Source of the DNA: Phalacrocorax aristotelis
Taxonomy: Eukaryota > Chordata > Aves > Suliformes > Phalacrocoracidae
Length of the DNA stretch: 64,000 bases
NCBI RefSeq assembly: GCF_949628215.1
Contig: NC_134288.1
Coordinates: 10,485,682-10,549,681 of the forward strand
Direction: 5' to 3'
Every line of letters begins with the position of its first letter. Position 1 is the stretch's first letter. Made by a program: the position numbers and the translations under genes. The notes under the pieces are model-generated. The model was not told the DNA's origin, ran no database searches, and saw nothing but the letters and a program-made list of their open reading frames with translations. Of this stretch, positions 1 to 25,500 are shown piece after piece.

Positions 1-14885
<14,885 letters not shown>

Positions 14886-15560
14886 ACCTGCGATGTGGCT
14901 TTGCACGGCTGTGCACAACTGTAAGAGCGAGCCCCCTCCCTCCCAAATCTTCACAACAGCAACAACATGCGAATCCAAGAAGGGGCTGAGAGCCAGTCTG
15001 GAGAGATCCATCATTCATTCATAGACACTGCTGCTGGATCTAAGTCAAATAAAGAGAATGCAAAGTTTTGTACACAAATAATATTTTACACTAAGGTTTG
15101 TAGATTAAATGTATCACTGCTGTCCTTTTGGGAGAGCGTGTAAGATGGAGTTTCCTTAAAGTAGCTCAGAAATGCCACTGGTATAGATAAAAAACAGTTT
15201 TCCCTTGTCTGACATAACTTGGAACAGATACATTGCCCTGAGCAGCGTGAGGACAGCAGTTATTGGAGAAGCCAAGTGCATGGGCATCTTAGCTTCAGCT
15301 TCTGGCTATATTCTCTGTTAAGGGCATGCCATGCAGCTACTCGGTGAGCTCCCAGGCTTCTCCCGTTACTGTTTTCTCTGGCTCTCATTGGAGTAGTCTG
15401 GTAAATGGGGTAAACAGTTGGGTTTTTTTCTGGGCTCCCAAAAGGGAAACTTCACTTAGCAGCTGCCTCGTTGTTACACTAATGCTCTAGCTTTAACAAA
15501 ACTAAATCTTTATTTTTAAATGCAAAGAACTTTAAAGAAATAAAGCTTAAAAAAAAAAAG
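14886..15560 (+). other. TPD52L2: TPD52L2 3' UTR with alternative poly(A) signals
   Basis: Canonical AATAAA hexamers follow the stop at 15048-15053 and 15539-15544. Further ones lie at 15682-15687 and 16574-16579. The proximal site would give a 3' UTR of about 190 nt and the second about 670 nt. Which ends are used cannot be decided from sequence. Confidence 0.6.
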
Positions 15561-18500
15561 GAAGCTTTGACATCATATTAGGGAAATGCTCCCTTGAACT
15601 CTGGACTGAATTTCAAGCCTTATATCACCTTACGCTTTACTCGCTTCTGATTTTTTTTTCTATAGAGAAGACTGTAAGGGTAATAAAGCTGGATGTTGAG
15701 CACTGGAGTTTTGCATCATACAGTAGTAGCAGCATGCTTATAAGCCAGTTCTTGTGTTAAATTCAGTGGTGCACTCCGTCTCCTGAGTGTATGAAACTTG
15801 CTTCTCCCTTCTCAGTTTATGCCTTCGTTCTTGGAAGAATTTCTGAAGGCTGCTAGCAACAGGGGCAGATTAAAAAGGCCAAAGCTGTCTCTAGCAATAT
15901 TGACACTGTGTTGGAGGGGCTCTGCTCTGCTACCCTCTCCTTGGGCTTCTCCATCTGGTACATCCGACTGTGACTGGGTGGGTTTTTCAGTTGAAAGCCG
16001 CAGCTCTAATTTTGTTTTACAAAACTGGCAGAGAGAGAATCACGGAGCTCAACCAGTTCCCCCAGGGGCTGGATGTTTTGCTCTTTTGATGTCCAGCTTC
16101 ATTGCTCAGGAGCTGAAAGATTCTGAGTTTTCGTCTAGAGGCCTGATCTTATTCTAGGTAAGGTGCCTCCACATAGAAATACCTAGAGTGAGCAATTCCG
16201 TGCCTTAGAGGCGAAGTGGGACTTACTTGGGTCTTTAGACTGTACATACTCTAGGTGGTTTTAGTGGTTCATCACCCTGGAGGGACAGAACTTTCTCTGA
16301 CCGCTCTTTAGAGAAGCAAGTTTTGACACTTACCTGCTGATGAATCTCCATTTCCCCCGCCCTTGCTCCCCTCCCTCTGCAGACCTGGGGTCACAGGATG
16401 AAATATTAGAAGGCAGATGTGCTAGGCAGTAGGTGGAGTGTAGAGTGTCATTTACTGGTGCTCCTTGTTTGAAACTGGCCTCCCTGCGAGGAACAGAGCC
16501 AGTGGAACAGGGACTGCTGGAGCTTGGGTATTGAACTGTTTCTATTTACAGATAAAGACTGAGGAAACTTATCAATAAAGCATTCCTTTGGGAGAAGATG
16601 GGGTGAATGTTCTTGTCTTGTTCTAACAGTACTTAAGTCTGCTCTTGGGTGCATTATGTGAACTTGTCAGGCAAATAGCGGCTGCCTGCAGCAGTGTGAG
16701 GTGAGAAGCAACTGAAATATTGTAGTCCATCGTATCCTCTGGCTTGCTTGTCCATCAGCTCTCTGGATGCTTTCTTAGGACGTACCAAATAATATTTACA
16801 GTCTGATGTTTCCTTTTCAAGACACCAAACTCCAGCTGGTTCCTGAGACATACGTGTGCTCAACTGAGGGCCAGTGAGCTACAAGCCCACACTTACCCTC
16901 CAAGTACCCTCCGCGTTGCCACCTGTGCTGCCGGTGCCGTAGGTGAACCACACAGACGTGCCTCCAGCTCCCCCCTCGCCGTTCTCCTGAGCTCGGAGCA
17001 TAGGACCGCAGTCGCAGCAGTAACCTTGGCAGTGGGGGTGAGGCTGGAGAAACTTCTAATGTGGAAAAGCAGCAGCTGTGGTGCTGGCTCGGATTTACGG
17101 CATGATACCTCCGGGAATCGGCTTCTTGGAAGCTCTGGCAGTTGCTACTGATTTAAACAGCACGGTGCAGGGGGAGCAGCGAATGTATGACTGGAGTCAG
17201 GAGCTGCTCTCTTAAATTTAAAAGGGCAACGGAGAGCCAGCAAATAGGTTGTGAGGGAGGCCAGCAGAGCTCCATAGCTGCCCGGTGTGCTGTGCTTTCA
17301 GAGGAAGGATCCCTGACTAGGTTTGAAGCATCTGCTTGGTGCTGAGGGTTTGGTTTTGGTTTTTGTGGGGTTTGGGGTTTTTATTTGTTTTGAGGGTTTT
17401 TCTTTTTCTACTTCTGTAGTTTAAACTATACCTCTGCAACTGGGTCTGAGAGCAAAGGGCTTGGTACGATACCCAGTCCTGGAGGAGGGGTGCTGCAGGG
17501 AGCCCCCAGGCTGCAGAGCTCGGTCTGTGAGCTCCCCTGCGAGAGCCCTAGGGGCAGGCGGATGCTTTTTCACCTCTCCAGGCACCTTCCGTCGAGGGAT
17601 CTCAGGTGTTTTGAAGGAAGGTTAATTAAGCCTTTCCTTCCTGGTTACAGGCTTGACAGCATTTTTATCACTTTTGGTCACTTCTAAGTATGCTCCTGGC
17701 AGCTCTCGCAGGTGCAAACCTCCAGTTTCCTTCGGGGATGGGTGCTGGACTGCAGCGTACTGTGCAAAGGACAGAGGGCATGCGGCTTCCTTCCCTGCAA
17801 AAACTCAAGACCGGGAGCATACGAAGCACCAGCAGCCTTGTGAGCATCTGCATATTCTGTTGTAACCAGGGGAGAAGGCTTTGAAAGCAATATTCCTCTT
17901 CTGATCACCCCCTGCCAACAGCCTTGGTGAGCCAGAGCTGCTCAGAGGGGCTCGGGGGCAGCCCAGTGTCCCTGAGTGGCTCTCCTGCTGCCTCGGAGCC
18001 TGGAGAGGGTTTATCCTGGAGCTTTTACAGAGTCACTTCTCTCTCCTCCCTCTTTTTCCTGTTGCTTCCCTTAAATGAAACATCCCAGTATTAAATCTAC
18101 ACTAACGAGGCCAGCACGTGAGCCCTGTCAGCACTGAGATCTTTACAGGCAACGACAGAGCCAGCAACCAAAACAGCGTCTCCTCTTTCCTGCTCCTTTG
18201 GTTTTACCGCATGGTTTTCCTTTTCTTTCCTCATCACTGATGACTCGCTGGGCCTCCCCTGATTGCTCCCATGTTCCAGGGGGTCCATGCTGAGTGGATG
18301 TTATTAACTGGGGATGTGGTAGCTGGCGAGAGGCTTTTCCCATGACGGTGCCTCCGCTGCCTCCCCCAGGGGGATGCTCATCTCTCCCCACACCTCCCAC
18401 TGCTGCATTTGTCCCTGCCAGCTCCATGGTGCAAAGGATGGAGCTGGGTGGCACAGACAGCCTGTTCCTGATGCATTTCCTAGCCGGGGCTCATGCAGCA

Positions 18501-19094
18501 GTGTCTCTGTGCAGCCGGGTCCTGCTGCTGACCTTGGCTGCTCTGCTGGATGGGTTGGGGGTATAATTTAGGTCCATAACTGGGCAAGCACTGAGCAAAC
18601 AGGTGGGAGCTGAGATTCACCAGGGAAGAGAGAGCAGTAGGTGCTCCTGAGGAAGCCCAAAGCCACATTTTGGGGTGTGGTGACACATGAAAGAGACTTG
18701 GCAGTCATTGTCCCCTGCCAGCAAGCACCCAGGGACAGGCTCACCCTCTTGGGTGAAATGAAAACTTCCCAGGGCATTTGGGATTTTTGTCTCCTGCCTG
18801 TGAGGAAAAGGATGGGAGCCCTCATCCCAGCAATGCACAGACCCCTCACTCCTGCGGCACTGGGAGTTTCCTAAACCCCAAAGCATGAAGCGACACATGG
18901 TGGCCGGGCAGTGCAGCATCCCATGCCCTTGCTCTCGGTTCGTGCACTGCCATGGAAAGGAGAGTTTGGGAAAGTCCAGTGCAGAGCACTGGAATGCCTG
19001 AGCCATTGAAAGGAAACCTGCATCACTGTAAAAGAGAGGGTGAGTACCTGCACCTGAAAATGGGACGGTTTGGGCAGAGGAGCACAAGGTGCGG
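15561..19094. other. Intergenic spacer between TPD52L2 and the CR1 block
   Basis: If distal poly(A) signals at 15682 or 16574 are used, part of this is still TPD52L2 3' UTR. Otherwise it is unique sequence. It has a G/T-rich tract at 17341-17405 and moderately GC-rich DNA from 17.9 to 19.0 kb. I see no coding exon, RNA gene or recognisable transposon here. Confidence 0.65.
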
Positions 19095-20330
19095 GGGCTT
19101 CCTTGGGAGCGTCACAGGTAGAAGATCATGCCTGACCAACCAGATAGCCTTCTACAATGGTGTGACTGGCTGGGTCGATGAAGGGAGAGCAGTGGATGTT
19201 GTCTGTCTTGACTTCAGTGAGGCATTCAACACTGTCTCCCATAGCCTCCTCACAGGCAAGCTAGGGAAGTGTGGGTTGGCTGAGTGGACAGTGATGTGGA
19301 TTGAGAGCTGGCTCAACAACAGAACTCAGAGGGTTGTGATCAGTGGAGCAGAGTCTGGATGGAGGCCCGTAGCTAGTGGTGTTCCCCAGGGGTCTGTGCT
19401 GGGTCCAGTCCTGTTCAACATATTAATCAGTGACCTGGATGATGGGATAGAGTGTAACCTCAGCAAGTTCGCTGATGACACCCAGCTGGGAGGAGTGGCT
19501 GATACACCAGAAGGCTGTGCTGCCATCCAGCGAGACCTGGACAGGCTGGAGAGCTGGGCCGAGGGGAACGTGATGAAATTCAACAAGAGCAAGTGCAAGG
19601 TCCTGCCCCTGGGGAGGAACAACCCCCCACACCAGCACAGGCTGGGGGTGACCTGCTGGAAAGCGGCTCTGCTGAGAAGGACCTGGGAGTGCTGGTGGGC
19701 AGCAAGCTGACCATGAGCCAGCACCGTGACCTTGTGTCCAAGAAGGCCAAGAGTATCCTGGGCTGCGTTAAAAGGAGTGTGGCCAGCAGGGCGAGGGAGG
19801 TTATCCTCCCCCTCTACTCTGCCCTGGTGAGACCATATTTGGAGTACTGTGTCCAGTTTTAGGCCCCCGCAGTTAAGAAGGACGTGGAACTGCTTGAGCA
19901 AGTCCAGCGGATAGTTACTAAGATGATCAGGGGACTGGGGCATCTCCCTTATGAGGAAAGGCTGAGAGACCTGGGCTTGTTCAGCCCGGAGAAGAGAAGA
20001 CTGAGGGGGGATTTCATCAATACCTATAAATATCTAAAGGGTGGTGTCAGGATGATGGGACTAGGCTCTTTTCAATAGTGCCCAGTGACAGGACAAGGGG
20101 CAATGGGCTCAAGTTGGAACAGAGGAAGCTCCACCTCAATATGAGAAAAAACTTCCCTCTCTGGCGGGTGCCAGAGCAGGGGCACAGGCTGCCCAGGGAG
20201 GCTGTGGGGTCCCTTCCCTGGAGACATTTAAAACTTGTCTGGATGGGTTCCTGTGTCCCTGCTGAAGCAGGGGGTTGGACAGATGATCTCCAGAGGTCCC
20301 TTCTAACAACTACCATTCTGTGATTCTGTA
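19095..20330 (+). mobile_element. CR1 LINE, 5'-truncated, decayed reverse transcriptase, + strand
   Basis: The copy reads through CR1 reverse-transcriptase motifs: [36 protein letters not shown] and the catalytic FADD box at 19468-19479. It continues into the C-terminal domain of the CR1 ORF2 product ([20 protein letters not shown]). It ends in the typical CR1 3' tail, CCATTCTGTGATTCTGT. It is dead: there is a frameshift between about 19600 and 19665, and a TAG at 19860-19862 where the family has Trp. No ORF1 or 5' promoter is present. The 5' boundary is approximate. Confidence 0.93.
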
Positions 20331-20474
20331 GGGGGAAGCTGGATTGCTCTATCCCACAAAGTGGGAATGAGCAGATAAACAGCAGAATCAAAAAGCAACT
20401 GATTGCAAAAAGCTAGAAGGAATAATTTTTCTGTGCTGAAGCTGTGTCCCAGCCCTCAGCCTAAACAGTGGCAA

Positions 20475-21010
20475 GCTGGTGCAGCCTCGCCTCGAGTGCT
20501 GGGTGCAGTTTTGGGTGCCACAGTACATTAAGGATATAAAGCTACTAGAGAGCATCCAGAGGAGGGCCACAAAATTGGTGGAGTTTAGAGGAGAAGCTGT
20601 ATGAGAAGTGGCTAAAGTCACTTGGTTTGTTCAGCCTGGAGAAGAGGAGGCTGAGGGCAGACCTCATTGCAGTCTGCAGCGTCCTCCCAAGGGGAGGAGG
20701 AGGGGCAGGTGCCGATCTCTTCTCTCTGGTGACCAACGACAGGACCCGAGGGAATGGCAGGGAGATGTGCCAGGGGAGGGTTAGGTTGGATATTAGGAAA
20801 AGGTTCTTCCCCCAGAGGGTGGTGGAGTGCTGGAACAGGCTCCCCAGGGAGGCATCACGGCACCAAGCCTGATGATATTCAGGAAGCACTTGGACAATGT
20901 CCTCAAAGACATGGTGTGAATTTTGGGGTTGTCCTGTGCAGGGACAGGAGTTGGACTCGATGATCCTTGCTGGTCCCTTCCAACTCAGGACATTCTGTGG
21001 TTCTATGAAG
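20475..21010 (+). mobile_element. CR1 LINE 3' fragment, + strand
   Basis: This is a second CR1 copy of a different subfamily. It carries the 3' end of ORF2 (the [13 protein letters not shown]-type segment and a DRTRGNG-like block) in broken frames. It then has the 3' untranslated region ending near 21008 with ATTCTGTGGTTCTATGA. It lies head-to-tail with the preceding copy and is separated from it by about 145 bp. Boundaries are estimates. Confidence 0.9.
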
Positions 21011-22007
21011 AGTTTTTAAGGAATTTGACATTTATGCTCGTGAGAGGGGTTGCACAACTGCTCCAGTGACTGGGAGCCTGCGCTCATCCCTGGCTGAGCA
21101 GGCAGCATCCAGAGCCAAGCGCTGGCCCAGGGCTCCCCTGCCCATGGCCGCCTCCTTGTGTCCCTGTGAATGCGAGCAGCATCGGCTGGCCCTGCGTGGG
21201 TGCTGGGGTGCTTTCAGCATCTCTTCTTGGGTGCAGGCTCCGTGCAAGGCCAGTGCTGGGGAGCTCTTGCACGTAGGTGGTGTTTTGGATGGGGAGAGGT
21301 ACCGGGTGCCCCTGGAGCATCAGTGCCAGAGCTAGGCTGGGAAAGGGGACTTGGCAGCTGTTGAAGGAATCGGGGCTGGAGCAAGAAGAGGGTGTGGGTG
21401 CATGATTAATTGTGATGACTCTGTTGGCAAATGGGATCCATCATCGTTCATTTCTTTAAAACATGAGTCAAAGGCAGCAGTCAGGAAAGGCTATCAGAAC
21501 CATGCGGGGAGGTCACAAGCCAGTGGGGCCATGCCAGGGTGGTAGGAGGGACAGCCAGGGCAAGCTGTGGTGCCTGGGCAGTGTTTCTACATCGGCACTG
21601 GGGTCACCCACTCCAGGACACGCTGGATGGGGGAGGGGGAAATCAGACTTTCACCCACCAGTGGGAAACAGCAGCGTTCTCCAGGGAGCGGCAAGGAGTG
21701 CCAGGAAACTTGAGCAACTGAAGAAACCACTCTGACTCTTGAGCTAAAAAAACCCTGTTTTCCTCTAATTGTAAGTGCTGGTTTGTTTGTTAACAGGAAC
21801 TGGCTCAGCACCGTCCTTCTGGGGCATACAAGAGCTGGCAGTCCATGTGGGGATGTGCAGGTGGCAGGCTGGGTACAGCACCCCGAGAAAAAGTATAGAT
21901 GATGAAGGTGCTGCACAAATGTGATTTAAAACTGAGGGTCAATATGCATGGGCGCTGGGGGCTGAGCACCCCGGACACCACCTGGAAAAGCAGCAAACTC
22001 CCAAATG
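21011..22007. other. Intergenic spacer upstream of the tRNA
   Basis: This is GC-moderate unique sequence between two CR1 fragments. It shows no conserved coding pattern and no RNA gene. Confidence 0.6.
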
Positions 22008-22070
22008 AGGGTTGGACTAGATGACCTCTAAAGGTCCCTGCCAGGCCATACCACTCTACGATTCTATGAA
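22008..22070 (+). mobile_element. CR1 3'-terminal remnant, + strand
   Basis: Only the last ~60 bases of a CR1 are present: GGTTGGACTAGATGACCTC, then AGGTCCCT, ending in ATTCTATGAA. It stops about 100 bp before the tRNA-Glu gene. Confidence 0.88.
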
Positions 22071-22173
22071 ACCTGCAGCCGAAGGGGGATGTGTCGCTGC
22101 TGTGCCGCTGCAGCCCCTGCGCGGCCCCGGCGGGGACGCGGGAACAGCGGCGGGCGGGAGGAACTTTCATCGC

Positions 22174-22245
22174 TCCCTGGTGGTCTAGTGGTTAGGATTC
22201 GGCGCTCTCACCGCCGCGGCCCGGGTTCGATTCCCGGTCAGGGAA
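22174..22245 (+). tRNA. tRNA-Glu (anticodon CTC)
   Basis: The gene is 72 nt without intron. The acceptor stem pairs TCCCTGG with TCAGGGA, and the D arm carries TCTAGTGGTTAGGAT. The anticodon stem CGGCG/CGCCG closes a seven-base loop CTCTCAC with anticodon CTC at 22207-22209. The T arm is CCGGGTTCGATTCCCGG, giving an intact B box (GGTTCGATTCC). A TTTT Pol III terminator follows at 22253-22256. The sequence is essentially the vertebrate consensus tRNA-Glu, so it is probably functional and not a tRNA-derived repeat. Confidence 0.97.
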
Positions 22246-22252
22246 GGCTTAC

Positions 22253-22256
22253 TTTT
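22253..22256 (+). terminator. Pol III terminator of tRNA-Glu
   Basis: Four T residues start eight bases after the last base of the tRNA. This is the minimal vertebrate Pol III stop. A second TTTT follows about ten bases later and could act as backup. Confidence 0.75.
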
Positions 22257-22439
22257 ACCTCGCTTTTCGCGCCCGCCCTCCCCCCCGCTTTACCACGCAC
22301 CCCCCAAACCCGCTCCGCACACGCAGAATGCGCTGCGGGCGCATGCCCGCGCCCCGCGGGCGTGTGTGTGCGCGCGGGGGGGGCCCTGCCTGGCGGCGCT
22401 GCGCAGGCGCGGTGCGCTGGCCCCTCCCGCGCCCGCCGT

Positions 22440-22588
22440 CGGCGTTCGCCGGGTCCCGCTCGGTGTCTGGCGGCGGCGGCTGAGGGAGCCCCGCCGCGAC
22501 CCGCGGCCGCTCCGCGCCGGGAGGAGCCGCCCGCAGCGTGGGTGCCGCCCCCGCCCGGGGCTGCCCAGCCCCCGCCCTCGGGGCGCAG
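22440..22588 (+). other. DNAJC5: DNAJC5 noncoding exon 1 (5' UTR)
   Basis: A strong donor, GCGCAG|gtgagg, ends the exon at 22588 inside the CpG island. The coding exon at 45551 has an acceptor but no upstream coding sequence, so a separate noncoding first exon is required, as in mammalian DNAJC5. The left boundary is a guess. Confidence 0.7.
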
Positions 22589-25500
22589 GTGAGGCGCGGC
22601 GGCGGGGCCGGGCCGCGGTGGGCCCGGCCGGCGGGCGGAGGCCAAGATGGAGCTGGTGCTGCCGGGCCGGGGCGAGGGGCCGTGAGGGGAGCGGGGCGGT
22701 CTGGGGTGAGGGGGAGGCGGCGGAGGGGGGGGCTCCGGGGCAGGGCGCGGTGTCTCCGCCTGCTTCTGCCCCTGCCCGGGGGGCACCGGCTGGCGGGGGA
22801 CCGGGGGCGGCCCTGCGGGGCTTCCCCACCCGCGCCCCGCATCTCGGGAACCTCCTGCCCCGGGTGGGGGGTTCTGTGGAAATCCCTGCTGCCCCCTGAC
22901 ACCCACATGCGCGTTCACGCGTGGGGGTTTAGGGGCCTGCGTCCTCTGCCTCTGAGCTGTACAGATTGGGGGGGGGGGGGGAAAAACCCCAAAACCCGAA
23001 AAAAAACCCAACAAAAGGCCTGGAAAGGTGAATTCTAAATGAAAGTCATTTGTGTCGTGCGTGAGGCGTGACTCACAGTGACTAGTTTTTTTTTTTTTTC
23101 ACTGGAGGGATCTGGGATGATTTTTGGTTCCCCTTTCCATACGTTGTTCTGCTTAATTTTTAAAAACGTAATTTATAACTGCTCGGATTATGATATGCTT
23201 AATGAACGATGTATTGGCAATGGGAAGTAAATCCAGCCTTTATGATGAGAAACTTGCAAAGGCAGCATAATTTTATTTATTTGTGCAGTGCCTTCTGGCT
23301 CTTGGGTTAATGATTCTGGTCAGGTAATTCCGGCGATATGGAATGCACCTGGGCAAAACAGTGACAGCTCGTTTGCTGATAACGCCTCGCACTTGCTTTT
23401 ATGCTTTTTCAATATCTTGCTGTTATAGTGACACAAAGCTGTTGACTTTATTACTGGAGTATATTGCACTGATGGAGCCGCTTCTCCCTCGGAGAGCACG
23501 GTGAAGGCCATTCGTATGACACAGAAAGGAAAGCCAAACGGTTTTATCTTTTTCGGATTTGTTTTTATTGTGGTATTAATTTTTGTGTGCTGTGAGACAA
23601 TGCTGTAGAGCCCTGTATGCTTAATATTCTCTCTTCTGCGGTAAAGCTTAAAAAAATGGCATAAATTTGGAATATCATCTTAAACCAGTATGAAATAGTG
23701 TAATTCTCCTAGCTGATGTCTGCCTAACGATCTCATGCTAGGGTATCTTAAGCAAATGGAAGTGTTCTGTGTGTGCTTAAATACCAAATTAGTTTGCTGC
23801 TATTGAAGCACAAACTTGCAGGCCGAACTCACCCAGTGGCTGACCGGTGGTGTTTCACCCATTTCATTGGGGAAATTAAGCTATCGAAAGTATGCAAATC
23901 TGAAAGGATTTCTTTTTGAAATGCGTCAGGATTGTACCTATTTAAATTCTTGAATAGTAGCAGCCACCTTTAAGTGGAATTTATTCTTTAGACCAGGATT
24001 TCAGTAGAGGCTTTTTTGAGTTCTAAGGCATCTGTTGGTTTCAGGCTGCTTGAGATCAGTGTTGGCATTTTGTTTGCTTTTGATAGAAGATGATAGAGTC
24101 CTAATCTGACTAAGAGATCCTGAGAAATAGATGCCAAATTAATTTGCATTAATGAATTAGCTCTGATAATTCAAGTACACTGTGCTCTGGGAGGGAGAAA
24201 AGAGGGGAAGCAAAAGCTGGAGTTGAAGAGAAATTGACTTTAATATATAGAGTGTAGGATGAAAAGAAGTTTATTTTTATTGAGCATCTTCCTGTGGTTT
24301 CCTCACATTGCTCTAAGGACTTTGAGAAACTTGTCGTGATGCTGGCCATGCAGAATCTGCTTTGTGGGTGTCCCTGAGTTTGGAAATGAGATTTTCAGTC
24401 AAATAGCTTTTTACAAGCGTAAATAAATGCTGCTTTCCCTCCCTCCTGCATTTTTTCTTAGTGATTGTCCACAGTATTTAAATGAAAAGCGAGATGCTGC
24501 AGCGTGGTCATTTTCCTTCTAAATTTTTCATGTCTTGTATTGATAAATTGCAGGCTGTAAGTTCAAAGTGCTGGTGAAACCAAAGTAGAGATTTCCCAGC
24601 TTCACAGGGTGGCTGTGTGCTATATTTAACCACCTTTTATCAGCGAGCATCTGAAAAAAGTAACTTTTTTAGTATCTTTTGTCTCGTAGCATAGACCTTA
24701 TATCCATGTTGATTATTCCCAAGAAGTATAAACACCCTTTCAGTCTTCCTAAATGCCAAGCAACCCGCTGCCTGGTCCGTTGGAGGTTAGCGTTGCCATG
24801 GTCTACAGCTGAAGTGGAGTAACTTGATGTGGTTTGTGGCTGAGGTGGTGCAGTCACCAACCTGACTTCAGTTATGAAGTTACCCAAGATGGTTGGAGCC
24901 TGCCAGAGACTTGTTTGGCAGCAGAAGATCAGAGCAGGCGTCGAAATACAGCTCTGATGTGGACAGGCTTTTCTTACCATGCTGTACGAAGGTGCCCATC
25001 AAGTCAGCAGTGTTCCTTGGATCTTCATACTTGGGAAAGAGTTGAGTGGTACCAGAATGTGATTTAGCAACCTGGCAGTATGAATGTTGATTTGAGACTT
25101 CGGGCCTTGTTTGTGGCTTTTGCTGTGAGGGAGATGGTAGTTGTCAGCTATGATGTTCTTAATCATCGTATTTCTTCTCTTTGTGAGCTCCAAGAAGGCA
25201 TTTTGTCTGTGTTTAAGCATTTTGATAGTGAATACTAATGGAAGCCGAACTGGATTACTTCAGAAATCATGTTTTCAGTTAAATGTAAAAAGTTGCTGAT
25301 ATGACTCTCTGATTTTATGAATTCAAATGCCAAAATATCCTCTCTGGGGAGGTGGGCACAATTTAAGAATAGGAGATGGTTCTGCAAATCTTACCTGTCT
25401 GTTAAATGACTTGACTTATAATGACAGTACTGCAGCTGGCCTGTGATAATTGCCATATTTCCCCTTTTTGATCAGTTTGCCAGTGTTTCCTCTTTTAAAG

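Larger units (their letters stand above)
22090..22900 (+). promoter_or_regulatory. DNAJC5: CpG island: tRNA-Glu gene and DNAJC5 promoter
   Basis: This is a GC- and CpG-dense block bracketing DNAJC5 exon 1. It contains an NRF1-like TGCGCAGGCGC near 22399, a hairpin-capable GCGGGC-GCAT-GCCCGC near 22336, and an AAGATGG YY1-like site at 22643 just inside intron 1. No TATA box is evident, which fits a broadly expressed gene with dispersed initiation. The exact start site cannot be read from sequence. Confidence 0.8.

Noticed and set aside
18952-19710. 252-codon open frame as a host gene
   Set aside because: Most of it, from about 19100 on, is CR1 reverse transcriptase. It is truncated by a frameshift and is a fossil, not a host gene.
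22238-23014. Long Pro/Arg-rich open frames on both strands around the DNAJC5 promoter
   Set aside because: These are typical of CpG islands: low stop density, overlapping frames on both strands, no family resemblance, and one overlaps the tRNA.
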